From Chloranthus sessilifolius (Eukaryota; Streptophyta; Magnoliopsida; Chloranthales; Chloranthaceae): 64,000 nucleotides of DNA. The position numbers were made by a program, and so were the translations under genes. The stretch is taken from positions 126,756,831-126,820,830 of the forward strand of contig CM037585.1 in NCBI GenBank assembly GCA_021018995.1. Reading direction: 5' to 3'. Below, piece after piece: positions 1-12,600 of the stretch; position 1 is the first letter of the stretch, and every line of letters begins with the position of its first letter. The notes below the pieces were generated by a model. It did no database searches, had not been told where the DNA came from, and worked only from the letters and a program-made list of their open reading frames with translations.

Positions 1-75
1 ACTAAGGGTTCGGAGAGGTTTCTAAAGGTTGAGGGGGTAATTCCTATGGGTTTGGGTAAGTTTCTAAGGGTTTAA
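1..75 (-). mobile_element. Tat-lineage LTR, left fragment (interrupted by CACTA)
   Basis: This stretch has the same repetitive ggttc/ttcctaaggg texture as 31,240-31,390 inside the complete Tat LTR further right. It is continued at 15,874-15,977 on the other side of the CACTA insertion. It is read as part of the 3' LTR of minus-sense Tat element 1. The LTR starts outside the window. The alignment was done by eye. Confidence 0.7.
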
Positions 76-89
76 CACCACGTGAAAAT
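76..89 (+). repeat. CACTA left terminal inverted repeat
   Basis: CACCACGTGAAAAT matches the inverse of the right end at 13 of 14 positions. The usual fourth base T is C here. It is preceded by TAA. Confidence 0.9.
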
Positions 90-100
90 CGAAAAAAAAC

Positions 101-515
101 AACGGCCCAAAACCGTTGTAAATATCATAAGCAACGGTTTTGAGCCGTTGCAAGGGCCGTTGTTTATAGAGCAGTGGTTATTGTAAACAACGGTTCGAAA
201 CCGTTGTTTTTGTACCAGGTAAACCACGGTCCATGTCCGTTGCAAAAGAACAACGATTTGAAGCCGTTGTTTTAACGAAAAAAATGGTTGTTATTTTTCT
301 TCCGAAACCACGGTCTAAATCAGTGGTATATGTAAACAACGGTGACAAACCGTTGTTAATTTCCTCTGAGACACAACGGTTATGGGCCGTTGTTTGTGGC
401 TGTTGCAAAATAACAACAATGTTAAGCCGTTGTTCCTAATGGGAAAAGAGTTTTTTTTTTATTTCGAAACCACGGCCTAAATCAGTGGTATATGAAAACA
501 ACTGGTAAGGACCGT
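101..515. repeat. CACTA left subterminal hairpin array
   Basis: About eleven short inverted repeats follow one another, typically CAACGGTTCGAAACCGTTG or the variant ACCACGG...ATCAGTGG, with arms of 6-10 bp. In CACTA elements such subterminal repeats are the binding sites of the TNPA protein. That role is inferred here from position and repetition. Confidence 0.85.
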
Positions 516-780
516 TGTTTTATTTTATTTTTTTTTAATTTGAAAAACTTTCATTTTTTTTACTATAATGAGAGCCATTTTACCTATTACAATTATTGTA
601 TCAACCACAGATCACTCTACAAGGGACAAAATTCATAATCCATTCAACTAAATGAAAAAATAATAAGCCAAAAATAAAATCAACATCGTATTAATACATT
701 CAACACCATCTCATTAAAATATTCAAAGATATTATATTAATATATTCAACAATATCCTATAAATACATTCAACTTGATTG
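516..780. other. AT-rich CACTA interior, no gene seen
   Basis: AT-rich sequence with short, loosely repeated pieces (variants of ATATTCAACA every 25-40 bp). No reading frame or known motif was recognised. Confidence 0.5.
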
Positions 781-967
781 CCTTAGAGCATGACTCGAAT
801 TGCTAATAAGCCCAATGGCAGAATTTTAATGTCTCATTGCTTGACACCTTTTATTGGGCACATTTCAACTCGTTGTCAAGATGACTTTTCTTTTATGATT
901 TGTCCGCCCACTTCTTGTGTGTTTTACTTGCGCTAGCTCCCATACCACGAGTTTTCCTGCCATAAAA
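781..967 (-). pseudogene. Captured fragment of ribosomal protein uS12 (RPS23) gene
   Basis: Read on the minus strand, the sequence gives TRGMGA, then KTH, WADKS, KKSHL and NE in the order of the N-terminal part of plant small-subunit protein RPS23. That protein sits at the ribosome's decoding centre. A piece matching the following SSHAKGI codons (tcgagtcatgctctaaggc) comes after a gap filled with unrelated bases. Stops and a frame change make it a pseudogene, and only the first third of the roughly 142-residue protein is present. It lies inside the CACTA element near its left end, so it is best read as a host piece picked up by the transposon. No functional role is proposed. Confidence 0.65.
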
Positions 968-3463
968 ATAAACTCAGTTACATTAATAAATTTCATAATA
1001 AAATGATACTCAAAATTTGCATGTGTGTTCAAGAAAACGGTTTATTGCCGACTTTGACCGATTTTCCCTACTTAGATACCCTTTGTGTATTATTGTCAAC
1101 CTTTAGTTGAGCTACAGGCCTAACCCTTTTCATTCCTTTCTAATTTCAAAACTTAAACAAAATGTGAATGGGAAAACAAATAAATAAATAAATAACAACG
1201 AGAGAAATGCAACACAGCCAAATATCAAGCTACAATTGAAATCACTAAACTGGGCTTGAGGTCCAAGGTTCAATCTCAGATTTTATGTTGCCCAAAAATC
1301 AGAGAGAGAATCAAACTGATATAAGTAAAAAAAAATGATAGCACCAGAGTTCACTTATGAAACAATGATGCCAAACAAAGAAGTCTAAGATATATATGGA
1401 AATAAAAATAGATAACGTCAAACCTGCTCATTACCACCTTTATATTCTAGAGGACTTAAAAGAAATAAGAAATAATTGTAGTATATTAACAAAAAATGGG
1501 TAGGCCAAAGAGAAAATCAGGGGAGAAATCATCACAGAATGTAAGTCTAAAACTCCACATAGAGAATTGTGATGTTTACTTGAGAATCGGGACTCAACTC
1601 TAAAATAAAATTCTAAAGACAAATGGATGCATAAGACAAAAATTTGTCATAACGAGTAATTGACCGATAGTATCACCAATTGGAACTAATATTTTTACGT
1701 AGTGATGCTACTTCTTTCTTTGAATCAAATTTGAATTAAATTAATTGTAAGGCTAATTGAGTAGTCTAATTTACCTTGATCATACTCGCTAAGTTGGGGA
1801 ATTGTGTATTATTTGGAAGGACAAGATAGTCACATCACCACAAGATCCTCGACCAACCTAGAAATCAAAATAAATATGATCAGTACACAAACGCCTGATT
1901 GCCAAGCATAAAAATGTGAATATCATAAACTCTTAAGACCAGGTGATCTCCTTAAATAACTACTAGTGAAGAAATATTTCTTACATGGAGCAATGAAGAT
2001 GATGGGTCTGAAACATAAATTTTTTAGGGAAATAAACCAAAAGGTGATGCTAAAATGATAAAATTTGTATATCTTGCTCAGCCTTTAACACTTCCTTCTC
2101 CACATCAGCATGAGAATCGCCCATGCACTTTGTGATCTTTTCAAGCAACAAATCTGATGGTTCAAAATAAAACCATAAGGTCATCAAATTGTAAAGAGAA
2201 GCAACAAGGAGAAATATGTTGTCCAAATGCCACCTTAACTATGCTGGTTAACTAGATTACAACAATTAAATCATTAATATATGCCTACTGACTATCGCCT
2301 ATATGGACTATATTGACTATAAAACAATTAAATCATTAAGACGTGTAAACTTACACACGAAATCAAAAAGAACATATATACAATCATGTCCATAGCATAG
2401 TCACAGATTTCTCCAAATATCTTCGAATTATTCCAAAATTTCACGCAAAATGGGCATTGAATGTTGAGGAGAAACTTCACCTATTTTGGTAAATTGAAAT
2501 TCCAAAACTTTCCAAAATGACCATTGTCCAAATATTGTCAAATGTAACTTTGCTACTATGGTAAGTAGTATAGTGCTAGATGCAAGATTCAAAATAAGGT
2601 TATCAAGTTCCTCCTTTGCTTGCCACTATAATACTGATCACCAAAGAAGTTCCTCCTTTGCTTCAAAAATTCTAAAAGTGGTTTCTTTCCCAATTAACCC
2701 ATGTCCCTTCCCCAATCCTTTCAAATGTGAAGGGTAGGATCCTACAGCCTTTGTTGAACTGTTATCAAGTTAAATCAAAATTTCATGGGAAAAAAACAAA
2801 AACAAAAATAAAAAAATCTTACATCCATCACCATGAAAATAACATTTTTAAGGTAATTGTTTTCCAAAACAAAATGAAAGAAAATCCCAAATACAATTCA
2901 GAAGAAGCTATCAATAAAATATAGATCTAATGTTTCACCTCGGTTCACTTTGTGATAATATTAAAAAGTGAAACATCAGAAGACTGGTTGAACCTTATGA
3001 CTTCAAAAAAATTAAAGAGAACTAGAATCAACAAATGAAATGGACGGTTCTCTATAACATTAATAATCTCAAAGACAGATATGAAAAACCAATAGAAAAG
3101 TCGTTCAAGTGTTCTTTCAAGTTTCGTGGCTTTCCCTACTTTAGGATGATGGTCGAGTCCAGCTTGTTGAACTTTTGATTGAACCTGTTTTAGAATCCTT
3201 AGCGAGATACATTGACATGTTAAAAAAAGACGCACGTCAGCAATGAAATTGAATGCGGTGAAATTCAAGATTCCCTTCTATCTGATGGTTCTAAAGCCAG
3301 TTGAATACCATGTAAGGTTCAACCAGTTGGACCTGACTAATGCCCCAAAGTAGCATTCTATTCTGTAAAGTAGTAACAGCCGAGAAACTTAGGAGTTAGG
3401 ACTCTCGAACACCTTTTCTATTTTGGGAAAGCTGAGTCTCGGTAATCTGTTTCACGCAATCAC
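968..3463. other. CACTA interior without a recognised gene
   Basis: AT-rich sequence with no long reading frame. One exon-like island lies at about 2,066-2,162 on the minus strand, an open stretch reading LLLEKITKCMGDSHADVEKE and onward with coding-like composition. I could not assign it to a protein family. The rest shows nothing I recognise. Confidence 0.5.
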
Positions 3464-3469
3464 TTAAGT

Positions 3470-3824
3470 GAACCCGTGAGCCATAAGACTAAAAGCACGA
3501 GACAAGTTGGTGAAATGTTGGCATAAAATCCTTCGATTTGACAATGGAACCTCATGAAACCACTCGTGATTAAGAGCATCTTCATTGTATCCATTGCATT
3601 TAGAAAAAAAAAGAAAAAAAAAGGACAACAATAAGTCACAAGCAGAACAGTCAGTAGACAATAATTAAATTTAATGGTTTCCTTGAATATTTTTTCTAAG
3701 AATAACACCTACCTTATCAGGGTCATAAGTTAATAGTTTGTTCAATAAGTCCATTCCAGCCTCAGAGAGGGTTGGACGCCCAGAGAAAGATGTAGGTGGG
3801 AACTTATCACGCAGCTGGTTATAC
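3470..3824 (-). pseudogene. Captured CDKG/CDK11-like kinase fragment (two exons)
   Basis: Two exon-like pieces on the minus strand encode the end of a cyclin-dependent kinase domain. The first (3,713-3,824) gives [10 protein letters not shown], then [12 protein letters not shown] and [12 protein letters not shown], bordered by a TTTCAG acceptor and a GTAGGT donor. After a short intron, the second gives EDALNHEWFHEVPL. This is the C-lobe end typical of plant CDKG / CDK11-type (CDC2-like, PITSLRE) kinases, which act with L-type cyclins in splicing and transcription. The catalytic part of the kinase is absent and the second piece changes frame at its end, so it cannot be active. The retained intron shows capture at the DNA level. 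A different CDK subfamily is possible but less likely. Confidence 0.75.
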
Positions 3825-4259
3825 CTGAAAGAAACACGTCAGTGATTACTACAAACTTGAACTATATACCATTCAATGGAATAGTGCGACCAAGGCAAGC
3901 CAGAAAGCCTGACCAGAAACACCCATAATCGGAAGCCTGAGAAAAACTGGTTTTATAATACGTGGCTGCATCTACATTATTTCCTCTCCTCTACAATCAC
4001 ATCAATGCTAAAGAATCATTCTCTAGCGTGGGCGCTTATTCAAAGGAATCAATGGTTTTCAAGGAGTCAATGGTTTTCGTGGTGAAAAAATAATTTCCAT
4101 CTTCTTATTCAAAGGAATCAATGGTTTTCAAGGAGTCTAGAACGTGGGCGCTTTCAGAGAACACGTAGGCGCGTTTAGAGGTACCTATTATAAAAACTTC
4201 AAAATTAAGGGTTTGGGATAAAGATAGAATCAAGTATAACCTTTCCAAACCATAAATAA
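3825..4259. other. CACTA interior with short direct duplications
   Basis: A phrase of about 30 bases beginning ttcaaaggaatcaatgg occurs twice, near 4,040 and 4,110, and gtgggcgctt also recurs. No gene is seen. Confidence 0.5.
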
Positions 4260-4261
4260 TT

Positions 4262-4690
4262 GAAAAAACAGGAGAAACATAATATAAAGGGGAAAAAAAA
4301 CAGATTATGTACCATTCGAGATATTCTAAGACAAAATCTGCTCATGAAAATTTTGAAGAGTTATTAAGTTTGTGATTGATTTTTTCTTTAGCCTTTGAAT
4401 ACTAAGTTGCACATAATACTTGCCCATATTTCAAACCATTCAAGTAAACTCATCAAGGTTTTTGAGCACTTGACAAGGTTTTTCAAATACTTAGGTACAA
4501 CCTTCCAAGCTTTAAGAAGTTCAACAAACAGGGGAAACACAAAAAAAAATGGATGTTCCATTCGTGATATTCTTAAAAAAATCAGCTCATCAAAAATTTG
4601 AAGAGTTATTAAAGTTTGTAATTGATTTTTTCTTGAGCCTTTGAAAACTAAGTTGCTCATAATACTTGCTCATATTTCAAACCATTCAAT
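4262..4690. repeat. Direct duplication, about 180 bp, period about 245 bp
   Basis: The segment ending at about 4,443 is repeated ending at about 4,689. Both copies contain the string aagagttattaa, the string attgattttttctt and the string catatttcaaaccattcaa. The copies differ at perhaps a tenth of positions by eye. Short open frames across it are coincidental. Confidence 0.75.
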
Positions 4691-5689
4691 AGTATAGTCT
4701 AAGAAGAAAATTGTGGCACTATTCGATTACTACATAAATCCATAACCATATTTATTAGAGCTATGAAAATAAAATTTATTTACCCTCAAAGATTTAGTGA
4801 ACCTAGAGGATGTGGTGTCTAGGCGATCATGTGCTCTGTGGCACATGATCACAGTGTCAATTGCAGGACCTAAATTTCATATACAAAATATTACTCTTTC
4901 CTATAGAAATAAAAGGAACAAGAAAACACCTTCCTTCTTTCGGATGTCAATTCTGCGGGATGCTCAAAGCGAATATCACTTCTCCATCATTGTTTGGAGT
5001 TAAATCAAAATCAACCCGACTATGGCCTTCTCAATAGCTTTTAAGCTGAAAATAGTTGAAAGTTGTAAGTGTAAAATAAAAAGAGAATAGTGGTCTTGTC
5101 AGACCCAAGTATAAATTCATTGCAGAATCTCTACCTTGATTTGTCATATGGCTGGACAAGGAGAGCTGCCATCGAGAATCTTGATCTTAATCTTGCTCAA
5201 AGTACTCAACTGGAAGAATAACAAATCATTTTCTATTCTTAGGCGAATGAAACCTTTCCTTTCCAAGTAGCGATAATTGATGCTATTATCCGAATCAAAC
5301 TTTTGTTTAGATCCTTTCAAGAAAGCAAGATGACAAAAGAATTATCTTTAACAAATCGGTCATATGAAAAAATAATCTTATTAGCGCACTTCACTTCCTC
5401 TTGGGACTGCTGACTTAGAAACGGAAGAACAAATCAAGGATATAAGATGGAAATTGAGACGTTTCTCTAGTTTTCCCAGTAGAGATGGTATCCAAACTGA
5501 GAAATCGGAAATTGCAAAACAGATATATCATAACTCCACATCACAAGCCTACCATCCTTTTTATTTGAAAGAATTAATGAAAAAAATAAAATATCAACAA
5601 ATAATGGCATAAAGACGGTTTTCCTCATAGTGGTTTAAATTTCTCCAGCCACACACAATTTCTAAAACCACAACATCGAAGCTATAACG
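4691..5689. other. CACTA interior; possible unassigned exon
   Basis: Mostly AT-rich. On the minus strand, about 5,140-5,335 is an open, coding-like stretch containing NYRYLERKGFIRLRIEN. It lies just downstream (in minus-strand order) of the receptor-kinase piece. I could not place it in a family. Confidence 0.35.
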
Positions 5690-5950
5690 TCAACTTTCGG
5701 GTACTATTTGAGCTCGGCCATTAGGAGCCAAATAGTTGTGAGCTCCTGTCATAGTAGTCATCACATGGCTCAGATCCTTATCGATCATTTTGGCTAGTTT
5801 GAAATCAGAAACCCTGGCATTGAAGTTTTCATCTAGGAGGATATTCTCTGTCTGCAATCCTCGTGGAGATACGAAAGTCCTTTGGCTATGTCGAGTATAA
5901 TCTTCTTTCGAGTTTTCCAATCAAGAGGAGGGTTTTGGCTTCTATGGATT
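5690..5950 (-). pseudogene. Captured receptor-like kinase fragment (SD2-5-like kinase domain)
   Basis: The minus strand encodes the middle of a plant receptor-like Ser/Thr kinase domain. In order it gives LDWKTRKKI, AKGLSYLHEDC, ENILLDENFNARVSDF, then LAKMI and SHVMTTM, with an altered activation segment ending YLAP. The closest pattern I know is the G-type lectin S-receptor-like kinase SD2-5 group. The catalytic loop (the usual H-x-D-x-K-P) is missing between the first and second parts, where the frame also changes. The DFG glycine is replaced (DFK), and the APE motif reads APN. It is therefore a dead fragment of roughly 85 codons of the usual 270-residue domain, carried by the CACTA element. 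Confidence 0.8.
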
Positions 5951-7646
5951 AAAACATAGAAATATACAACTCAGTCATATGCCTTTTCAAGATCAGAACT
6001 CCATCCCCGACTGACCTATCACCGACAAAGATAATTTGACTCAAAGATCAATGAAGCCCTACCAGCCTTAGTAATATTTTCATCACTAACCTTGTAGGGA
6101 TTTCCCATGAGGCTAGTAGGGAGTCACTATTTATTAACAACAGAAGGGATCATCAATTTAATAACTTCCTAGCAGAATTTATTATGGTGAATTGATCAAA
6201 CTTATGTGTCAAATTACACAATTTCAGTTGTCACTAAAAAAGTTAGAACTTTTTATTTAAATCATAATTAGGATTATTATGATAAGCAATTGGAGTTGTT
6301 TATAACTAACACTCAAAAAAGTTATAACCACACAACAATAAAATTAAGTTATAACTAACACTCAAAAAAGTAGAAGTAACCTGAATCATCTTCTCCGTCG
6401 ACTACATCCATTTGATCTCTCGACAGCATCCGTTTGTACATCGATGATGCTTCACGGATAGTCGGGCGACCCGCATAGCAGCTCACAAGTCCCCCGGGAA
6501 TCCCTAAATCAAACAACAGATCATTTTCAGCTATCAATTTGTTTGAACTCCATAGATCGTTTAGCTTCATTCCAATTCAGTATCACTGTTCAATGTAGAC
6601 AACTAAATATTCGAACCTAAAATGAACTAATTTGAAGAGAGAGAGAGAGTGATAGAGAATGAAATTGAACCCAATGCTGAAATCTACTAAACCAGAGAAT
6701 CAGGTACCCAAGCACCACCAGCTGTGTTCAGGTCAATCCCTTTGAGCAAAAATAGTCTAACCATGGGAGGTGCACAGCTGCTATTTATGAGCACACAATC
6801 ATTGAAACCACAGTTTCAACCTTCATTGATTTGACGCAATCGGCCAACCACAGCTTCCTAACATTGGCTCCTACAATGAAAAATATATTTAGTTAGCCAA
6901 CTTAACTAATAGAATTAGATGGAACGATGTCGACTCTAAGTCCAAGGACAAGGCAATGATTATGATGAATTAGATGGAATCTGGCCAAGATTAGCATTTG
7001 TGAAGAAAATAAATGTCTTAAAGAAAATCTGCAACAAACAAAACAAGAAGAAAGATTTATATTGTTGTTACGCACATCCATCACTCCAACGCTAGGACGG
7101 TGTACCCCTTGAGTCAAAGCTCTACAATTTCAGCACTTGCTCATGAGAAGTAATGCTAAACACACGAAAAAGGAATACCCACTACACAAAAGATGTTAAG
7201 AGTTTTGCAACGCCTATGAAGAAAATATTTTGTGTGCTCTTCGAAAAATTATTTAAATATTTAGCACAATACTACAAAAACTTCATTCATTGTAATAGCT
7301 CATTTACCTAACTAAAATATTCACCAAAATTGAAAGTATAATTTAGATTCCTTCAATAAAATATTCACACAACTAAACCAAACATTCAAAATTTATCTTG
7401 TACTAAGTATAAATTGCCATCGACAATTGAGTGTATAGCATTATCCGTCAGATCCGAAGATGCTCATTGTAGACCAGCAACAAAACCCTGTAGAGAGAAA
7501 CTTAAATAATTTAGATATTCCGTTAGAGATAAGTAATTTTAACGAAATAGTGAAGTAGTGGAATTTGTGTTACCCATAAAAAAGGAATTGGCCATATACC
7601 TCTAAGTACAATCAACTAAAATGAACAAGACTTTTAGGCCATGTAA
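5951..7646. other. CACTA interior, no assignable gene
   Basis: Two short minus-strand open stretches look partly coding. One lies near 6,360-6,570, with RPTIREASSMYKRMLSRDQM. The other is near 7,075-7,135, with TQGVHRPSVGVMDV. They may be further captured exons, but I recognise neither. The remainder is AT-rich with no feature. Confidence 0.4.
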
Positions 7647-9234
7647 TTATATCACCCGGTGTAATATCTCCCAAGGTTCCATCACGAGCATACACTGCGG
7701 TGATATGTCGTATATGCCATCTACTATGATTGTATATGATAAGTTTGATTGACTTGCATTTCTATCAACACGTCCCATGGCAACATTCTTATTCTTGAAG
7801 TTCGTTAATATGCAGTGAGAGGGTGGTTGTTCTATGTGACCATCTAGATGAAACGATGATTGTCTCACTTCCTACATAAATTTAGGAAAAATAAATGAAT
7901 TGATCGATATTCACTAATGATATGAGGTAAAATAGAAATTTTGATTGGATATTTAAATTTTTACCTGATAAGAAGAACTCAACTGATCACTCAAACGAGT
8001 CATAGGTGCTCCATGAGAACTATCTTGTCTTGGTAATGCATTGAATTTCTCCTCAAGTACCTTGCGTGCCCTAGTCTCCTCATCAAGTCGTCGCATAATT
8101 GTTTCATAGTTCGACTCCACACTTGCACGTGCTCTCTTCTCTCGTGAAGCTATTTCCCTAGAAGGAGCTGATGAGGAAAAAGTTGTCTTTGATATACCTC
8201 TACCCATACCTCGTACATAACCTCTTCTATCACGACCAAAACCTAGGATTCAATTTTATTTATAATTACGATATTGATTTAAAGAGCAATAATTCAATCA
8301 TCTAATTTGAGAGGAAGGCATTTACATGTGCAACAGGGTCATCATCTAAAATTGCTTCTCCTTCAACCGGATTATCTTCAACCATTTTCTTAATTTCATC
8401 CTGTAAAAAATAAATAATGATAAAATATTATAATGATAAAGTCTCACAGTCCTTTATAACTATTGAAGTTAATGAAATGAATAATAACATATAGGAGCAG
8501 ACCAATTTTTCAATCATAAATTGTGAAGGGCATGTCCCGTCTTTCTTGGTATGTGTGGCTATAATCAGTTACATCACAGTAACTACACCATTAGGATTAC
8601 GCATTTTACATACAATTCAATGATCATAAGTAAGCATTATTTCTTTAGAAAATTATATTAAAGTAATATTTCAGTGAGATTACCAACTCCTCTGCCATCT
8701 TAGCTGCTCCCCGCCGACCAGTGGTGTGTGGGTTTGTCATCTTTTCTCTAGAACTTCTCCCCTTTTCTCGACGTGCGACATATTCTTTGGTAGAACATAT
8801 GTGAATAAATGTCTTCCAATCTTCCAACTTCACACATTTTGGTGGATGTTTTTCCCGCTCTCCATCCGTCTCATATTCATCATATTTTTTTCGAAGCTCA
8901 TGCTTCCATTGCTTCCAACATCCATTAGCTTTCGATAATACTATAGCTTTGTGTTGAATTTCAATATCATATTCATCCTATAATAATATAAAGATAAGTT
9001 AAAATCATGGAGGAAATCGGCCCGAAAATAGTATAAGTAAATAATATATGTACTCACCAAGATAGTGCTCCATATCTTATCCTTCACATTTTTTGGCACA
9101 TCATGCCATGTCATGTATGTAGGTGGACAATGTGTCCTTGCCACCTGACCTACTAACGTCGACAAGCTCGATGAATATGTTCCAATTGGCTGCCCATGTT
9201 CATTAAACTTAACTTGTTTCCGTATGCCTAGACA
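7647..9234 (-). CDS. TNPA-like CACTA protein (Transposase_24-type), spliced
   Basis: This is the second gene of the CACTA element, matching the plant Ptta/En/Spm family (Transposase_24). In En/Spm the TNPA protein binds the subterminal repeats and helps transposition and silencing control. Exon-like blocks on the minus strand run as follows: about 9,230-9,060 (KQVKFNEHGQPIGTYSSSL and WHDVPKNVKDKIW), ending in a GTGAGT donor; 8,977-8,684 (WKQWKHELRKKYDEY, then TTGRRGAAKMAEEL), with a TATAG acceptor and GTAATC donor; about 8,565-8,490; 8,403-8,329; about 8,240-7,965, charged and probably coiled-coil (RLDEETRARKVLEEKFNAL); and 7,871-7,647, ending EPWEILHRVI. Each block is open and bordered by plausible GT-AG sites, and I saw no obvious break. 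The start codon upstream of 9,234 is not resolved; a frame with METYEPQSSRLEQSE near 9,310-9,370 may be the first exon. Confidence 0.82.
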
Positions 9235-9627
9235 AAATATATGTTATTAGCAATATATCTAAACATCGATTATTAAAAAAAGAATAGATTTAAAAAAAAT
9301 ATTAGACAAACCTTTCTCAGCAGTCTCGCTTTGTTCTAAACGACTTGATTGAGGTTCATATGTTTCCATGCTCAATTCTTTACTGAAAATAAGTAAATAG
9401 TATTTGCCAAGACCATATAATGTATCAAGACATGTCAAAACCATGTTTATTAGTAAAAATAGAGTATATCTTCCAATGGTAATTCCAGCATGTAGAGAGA
9501 ACATAGAGTGGACCACATGAGTTTTTCAAAGGCATGTAGAGGGAACAAAATTGTAAAAAAAAGAGAATTGTGTTTTAGTATTCATCATCTTCCAATGGTA
9601 ATTACAAAAAAAAATGAGAAATATATT
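9235..9627. other. Spacer between the two CACTA genes
   Basis: AT-rich sequence separating the 3' end of TNP2 from the start of the TNPA-like gene. It may contain the TNPA first exon and promoter (see that entry). Confidence 0.45.
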
Positions 9628-12600
9628 TTAGTATTCATCATCTTCCATGACATCAGCAACCAATGGCGATGCTAAAGTATCTGCATTAATTCTTGCCTCA
9701 AATACTAATGGATCTTCATAAGCATCTACATCTCGAGTCAATCTCTTTGGAGCATCTAAGACAACATACCAATCGGCTCTAGTTTGGTCCTTGCAATAGA
9801 AGACTTGGGTGGCTTGGGAGGCAAGAATAAACGTCATCTTCATGTGAACTCCTCATAAGCCTCCCAAGATTAACAAAAATTAAGCTTTGTTTACGGATCA
9901 ACAACACATCCATTTGTTTTATCTTCTATCGTACCCAATCACATGAGAAGACATTTCTTTAAAGTTACCATAATTAGGTTCAAGTATTTGTTTGAGGATG
10001 CCATAATAAGTGACTTCTTCTTCCACAAGGTTCTTATCTTTGACACTAGCCCTAAAATTAGTTAAAGCCTTCATGGAGACTGCTTGTACTCGTTTCAATT
10101 CGATTACAAAAAAGATATCCATTAACCACATAAGAATTATACGATATGGCTTTGAAATGCGGACCATCAGCAAGACTCTTCAAGGTAGAAGACTCTTCTT
10201 TTTCTAATTGTTGTCTTAACCAAGGAATGTAGTTGCCCCTCAGATGTTTATCACATGACTTGTGGCCTTGGAGGTTAGATTGGTACTTCCTATAAATGTT
10301 GAGTGTTAATTAGATCAAGTATTTCAATATTAATTGAGGAAAAATAATGACGATATTTATAAATATTACTTACATCTCCCATTCAACATTTTGGAGAATG
10401 TGTGAGAATCCATTTACGGCGCTTTTGGAATTGCAAGTTTTGAAGGTAATAGACTTTTCCTTTTTATCGAGAGGAAACCATGTGTAACATCATAATCCAT
10501 GAACATTATATCTCTCGCTTATGCCCTCCTGCATTATCATTTGGCATATACTCCATCTGATTACCTCATGCATTCTTCCATTAGATATTGCTCGTAATAG
10601 ACCCCTCTGGATAAGTCTGATTTTTTACATAATGCTTGTAAGTCTTCATCATCCTATACAATTTTCTTCAATTAGATATCAATAATACTAGTAAAAAGAA
10701 ATACTTTAAAAGTCATATTATGAAGGTTTACCTTTCGAATGGATACATCCATCGATATCGAACAGGACCACATGTTAGCACCTCATCCGCCAAGTGAACA
10801 ACAAGGTGTATCATAGAAACAAAAAATGAAGGCGGGAAGTACTTTTCAAACACGCACAGTGCTTCGATCATGTGTCTCCTCATGTTTATAAGCTCAACCC
10901 GATCTATAACTTTGGAACATAGGACATTAAAAAATATTGACATTTGTCGGATAGCTGCTCTCAATGGCTTTTCTTTCTTGAATGCATGCATGAACAATAC
11001 GCGTAGTAGTTGTTGCATGAGGATATGATAGTCATGTGACTTGAGCCTTTCGATTGAAAATCCTCCAAACTTACGTTATACTTCCAATTTTACCTTTGTA
11101 TCCAATGGGAACTTTCAAATTATACAATGTTTCACAAATTAGTTTTCTTTCATCTCGTGATAAGACAAATGGAGCTTTAGGGCAATACACCTTGTCATTT
11201 TTCTGCACAATCCATAAATTTTTCTTTATCTTCATTTCTTTAAGATCATATCGGGCCTCAATTCCATCCTTACTTTTACCTTTTGTATCCATAATTGTTG
11301 CAATTAAATTTTTCGTAACATTCTTTTCCACGTGCATTACATCCAAATTATGACGAACGGGAAGATCCTACATTTATAAAGTAAAAAATTAGTATTCAAA
11401 CAAAGTTTATTGGAGATCACATAATAAAATGAAAGGAAAATTTTATCACCTTCCAATATGGTAAGTCAAATAGGATTGATCGCTTTGACCATGCATAACT
11501 CTCTTCATTCGTGGGCTTTTTCCTCTTCTTTCCTGCTGCCTTTCCGAACGTGGTCTGAATTGTTTCCATTTTACTTAAAACTTCTGAACCGCTCATACGG
11601 CGTGGATGTTTCCTATGTTCTTCCTTACCATTAAATTGGGATTTCTGAGTTCTGAAAGGATGATTTAAATCTGTAAGGAACTTTCGGTGGCCCATGTAAG
11701 CAAATTTCTTTCCGTGATATAACCATACGGAGTCAACCTCTTCACTACAAATAGGACAACCATATCTTCCTGCTGTCCTACAACCCGAAAGATGACCATA
11801 TGCTGGAAAATCATGTATAGCCCATAATAAAATTCCTTTCATGTTAAACCTAGTTTTTGTATAGGAATCATATGTTGTTGCTCCAGTGGACCACAATTCA
11901 TTTAATTCTACAAGCAATGGCTGCAAGTAAACATCAATGTCATGTCCAGGACCATTGGGCCCGGAAATCAATATGCTCAACATTGTAAACTCCTTGCGCA
12001 TGCACAATGATGGAGGGAGATTGTAGGGAACAATCATAACAGGCCAACAACTATAAGAGTTATTCTTATTGCCAAAAGGATTGAATCCATCTGTGGCAAG
12101 TCCTAGACGAACATTACGTTTCTCTAAACCAAACTCTTTCCACTGAACATTAATTGATTTCCAACAAGAAGAATCTACGGGATGCCGCATGTGACTGTCA
12201 TTTGCAACTGAGTTTGCATGCCATGTCATTTTCTCTGCAATCCACGGTACACTATACATTCTTTGTAGCCTCGGAATTAATGGAAAGTATCTTAATTTCT
12301 TCCATGGCAACGGCTTAGCCCTCGGCTTTGAAGCATTTGGTGGCTTCCATCTGCTCGTACCACACGTAGGACAAGTATCCTTATTTGCATGATCTCTCCA
12401 ATATAATATGCAATCATTGGGGCATGCATGAATAATCTCATATTTCATACGTAAAAACTTGATCAACTTTTTCGCATTGTATGTGGTATCCGCAAAGTAT
12501 TTTCTTGGGAAGTATGTTTTTTATCATTTTCAACAGCCCTGTGAAGCTTTCATCAGACCACTGATGCCTAGCTTTCATGCTCAACAACTCAATCGTGACT

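Noticed and set aside
4388-4660. 90-codon frame in the CACTA interior
   Set aside because: It spans the 245-bp-period duplication and repeats the same residues in both copies. It has no family resemblance.
6355-6570. Small protein gene in the CACTA interior
   Set aside because: The open stretch has partly coding-like residues but no recognisable family, start context or neighbouring exons. It is mentioned only as a possible captured piece.
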